Source of the DNA: Spongilla lacustris | Taxonomy: Eukaryota > Porifera > Demospongiae > Spongillida > Spongillidae | Direction of reading: 5' to 3' | DNA: 64,000 nt | NCBI GenBank assembly: GCA_949361645.1 | Contig: OX442425.1 | Span: forward strand, 4,465,442 to 4,529,441 | Shown: positions 62,141 to 64,000 of the stretch, in pieces | How positions within the stretch are numbered: position 1 is the first letter of the stretch | How the letters are laid out: every line of letters starts with the position of its first letter | Notes under the pieces: model-generated | What the model was told of the DNA's origin: nothing | What the model saw: only the letters and a program-made list of their open reading frames with translations | The model's database searches: none | Made by a program: the position numbers and the translations under genes

Positions 62141-62143
<3 letters not shown>
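60442..62143 (-). pseudogene. GTPBP4: NOG1/GTPBP4 nucleolar GTPase, 5'-truncated and broken copy
   Basis: NOG1 is a GTPase of 60S ribosome assembly. A 350-codon open stretch, 62039-60987, has the N-terminal helical domain and the G domain: GFPNVGKS at 112-119 counted from 62039, DTPG at 158-161, NKID at 226-229. Upstream, RKTPT and SRIRQF are still readable up to the CA tract at 62144, but the preceding residues are absent, and there is an in-frame TAG and a shift near 62065-62075. At about 60990 the reading jumps from ERDIQ to KRKLLRMKG in another frame, skipping roughly 130 residues of the family. A likely intron is 60722-60857 (phase 1). A last frameshift near 60531 precedes the normal ending [16 protein letters not shown]. 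Assembly indels could explain the small shifts but not the internal loss. Confidence 0.82.

Positions 62144-62219
<76 letters not shown>
62144..62219 (+). repeat. (CA)n microsatellite at the NOG1/copy C junction
   Basis: About 76 bases of pure CA, with a second, interrupted CA run at 62225-62277. It separates the remaining NOG1 coding sequence from the CD225-type promoter. Confidence 0.95.
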
Positions 62220-62222
<3 letters not shown>

Positions 62223-62277
62223 CGGTACACACACACACACAAACACTCATGTCACACACACACACACACACACACAC

Positions 62278-62524
62278 GACTGCGACGTGATCACGGTGAT
62301 GGATTGTACGCAAATACGTCAATATTACGTCTGCATGTAAGATATAAGCCATAGATATTGACATTGGTTGCTTGAAGCCATAGTGAACACGCAGTGCTGG
62401 CACGTACCTTCAACTGAATAGCCGGACATAATGATGTAATCCGTACGGTAGGTGTGTACATGTACTAGTATATATAATACTCATTAGTTACTTCATTTTC
62501 GCTCATTTTAATACTACCATCACC
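62278..62524 (+). promoter_or_regulatory. Conserved promoter/5' UTR block of CD225-like gene C
   Basis: Same order of GTGATCAC, CGCAAATACGTCAATATTA and ATTGGTTG as in copies A and B, with a few substitutions. It is potentially divergent with NOG1. Confidence 0.45.
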
Positions 62525-62537
62525 ATGGCATACCAAG
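62525..62537 (+). CDS. CD225/dispanin-like protein, copy C, first exon only
   Basis: ATGGCATACCAAG followed by the donor GTAAGA, identical to copies A and B. The remaining exons lie beyond the window, so whether this copy is complete is unknown. Confidence 0.65.
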
Positions 62538-62727
62538 GTAAGATATTGAATCGCTCTGTACGAAGTAGACTGGGTTGAAACTATCAGTATACGTTAGAAA
62601 GGATGAGATTGAAGAGCCGAGGAGATTATCATAATCTATCGCGTAACGTTAAACCGGGAGGTTTTGGCTACATGTACGTAGGACTAGGCCTATAACACCA
62701 GCGACAGGTTTCCCGCGGGATAGGGTT

Positions 62728-62830
62728 AGTTGGGCGTAGCCCGACCTTCGCGCGCGCGCGTATTGGCGGAAGGTTGGTATCAAGCCTATACTAGTACCTG
62801 GATTTGTACCCATCTGACAGCGTAGTCGGG
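62728..62830. repeat. Dispersed repeat shared with the pogo-like element
   Basis: GTTGGGCGTAGCCCGACC, a CG run, TATTGGCGGAAGGT and GGATTTGTACCCATCTGA also occur at about 25018-25095 and, inverted, at about 25485-25555. Copies A and B lack it at this intron position. Confidence 0.8.
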
Positions 62831-62996
62831 CGGGCCCTACCACCGCGTTTGGTCGGTCCGAACAACCGTAACCAAATTATGTTATGGCTTCTGAAATAGA
62901 CCTTCCCCTTGCAATGAAAGCACGGGCATTGGCTCGAACTTAGCTTGCCATAAATGGAATTTAGCATGGTTGCCTAAGTGCCAGCACTTTGATCAT

Positions 62997-63791
62997 CAGG
63001 GGCGAATCCAGGATTTTGAGTCTGATAAATATATTCACAACTGGGGGAGGGTACGGGAGGGGGCGTGCCTCCTAGCAAGGGGGTCTGGGCAGAGATAATA
63101 TATAGAGGAGCGCTGATAGCTCCCCCAGTGGGGTCTGGGGCTTCGCCCCAGCCGCTTTACTTTAGCATGAAATTCACAGTGATATCCAATACATACATCA
63201 CGCATTACTAGAGCCATAGATATTTGATACATCTATGCTAGAGCTTGCTTGGATAGCGACGAGAAAACTCTTCATTCTTCACAATGCTATGGTTCCTATA
63301 AATTCGTGACGCAAAGGTTTTGTGACTTTGTGACCGAAGCGTGCACGTGGCCATGCATCAGCTACATGTCGGTCTATAATAAACGACTCATGTATGTTTT
63401 ACTACCGGTATAGTAATAGTATTTTTAGTTTCTTTAGCTCTATAGCTACCTGTTTTCTATGGAAATGAATCTGAGATCCATTCCATTCACGTCTTTTCAT
63501 CGCTTACCTCAATCAGAGATAATATATATATTTAATATCTCTGCCTCAATTCCTGTTCACACGCACCATTCGAACGATCGAGCGATTAAATACCAATTAA
63601 CCAAACATTAAATTTCGTTAATAGGTCCAGGAGGATTTAGTTAGATCGAGACCCCGCTTGGCTAGAACGATGTGCAAGCTTGCAAATCCAAGGAGATTAC
63701 AGTATGCATTACGTCATTCTTCACATAGGAAAGGGGGGTCCGGACCCCCTGGAAACCCCCCCCCCCCCCCCCCCCCCCAAATCCGCCCCTC
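62997..63791. mobile_element. hAT5-like non-autonomous DNA transposon, third copy
   Basis: Starts CAGGGGCGAATCC and ends GGGGG-free CCAAATCCGCCCCTC. The flanks ATCAT (62992-62996) and ACCAT (63792-63796) are the target duplication with one change. Copies A (near 50530) and B (near 54270) carry the empty site GACCATGCATTTAG, which proves the insertion. It contains a poly-C tract at 63756-63778. Confidence 0.88.
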
Positions 63792-64000
63792 ACCATGCAT
63801 TTAGTATAGATTGCATGCAATTGTACAGTGTATTGTCAATGTAATCATTTCATGGCACCACATTTTTAACAACAGAAGACTATATATTATCCACATGTTT
63901 ATAGTTTTCTAATACTACATTTATTACGAAGAATACTATATTTTAAAATACTATTAAAGAATACTATATTTTTATGATATGGTACCATATGATGCATATG

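Larger units (their letters stand above)
62220..64000 (+). repeat. Segmental duplication, copy C (partial)
   Basis: From the end of the CA tract this matches copies A and B through the promoter, first exon and part of intron 1, interrupted by the insertions at 62728-62830 and 62997-63791. It continues off the window. Confidence 0.85.

Overview
This window is animal nuclear DNA, most likely from a marine sponge (demosponge). The grounds are split genes with very short GT-AG introns (46-65 bases in several genes), metazoan gene families (NMNAT, ELOVL6-type elongase, NOG1/GTPBP4, CD225-type membrane proteins, an EGF-domain receptor), sponge/cnidarian-style reverse-transcriptase fragments, and dense palindromic and microsatellite DNA. 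The assignment to sponge is inference; metazoan is firm.

Layout. 1-794 holds the 3' end of a receptor gene whose cytoplasmic tail carries repeated YxxL motifs. A same-strand paralog runs from about 10.2 to 19.3 kb (CCxGY-like and FN3-like exons, an EGF-like module, one membrane helix, tyrosine tail). A 1.5 kb CT minisatellite, fold-back elements and an antisense GPCR-like fragment lie between or inside them. At 20.3-21.1 and 26.5-27.4 kb are tandem ELOVL6-like genes with a gene-conversion-like identical tract. From about 27.6 to 44.1 kb is a large inverted duplication: an apparently intact 8-exon NMNAT gene on the minus strand (36.6 to 28.1 kb) and a head-to-head decayed copy on the plus strand (38.1 to 43.6 kb). 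Between them sits a hAT5-like element.

44.4-47.0 kb is a graveyard of a REL-endonuclease-type non-LTR retrotransposon, with about 15 fragments in the whole window. 47.3-56.2 kb is a tandem segmental duplication. Each copy has a (CA)n block (1984 and 269 bp), a conserved promoter block and a three-exon CD225/dispanin-like gene. A third partial copy starts at 62.1 kb and runs off the end. It abuts a NOG1/GTPBP4 gene on the minus strand that has lost its 5' end, carries a stop and frameshifts, and lacks an internal segment. An unrecognised EF-hand-like gene lies at 58.1-59.3 kb.

The most interesting candidates are the paired receptor paralogs, whose five YxxL motifs are all conserved although the rest of the tail diverged; the NMNAT inverted duplication; and a set of mobile elements whose insertions can be proved from empty sites within this same window. 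All exon models were read by eye from splice signals, reading phase and family similarity. No search was run.
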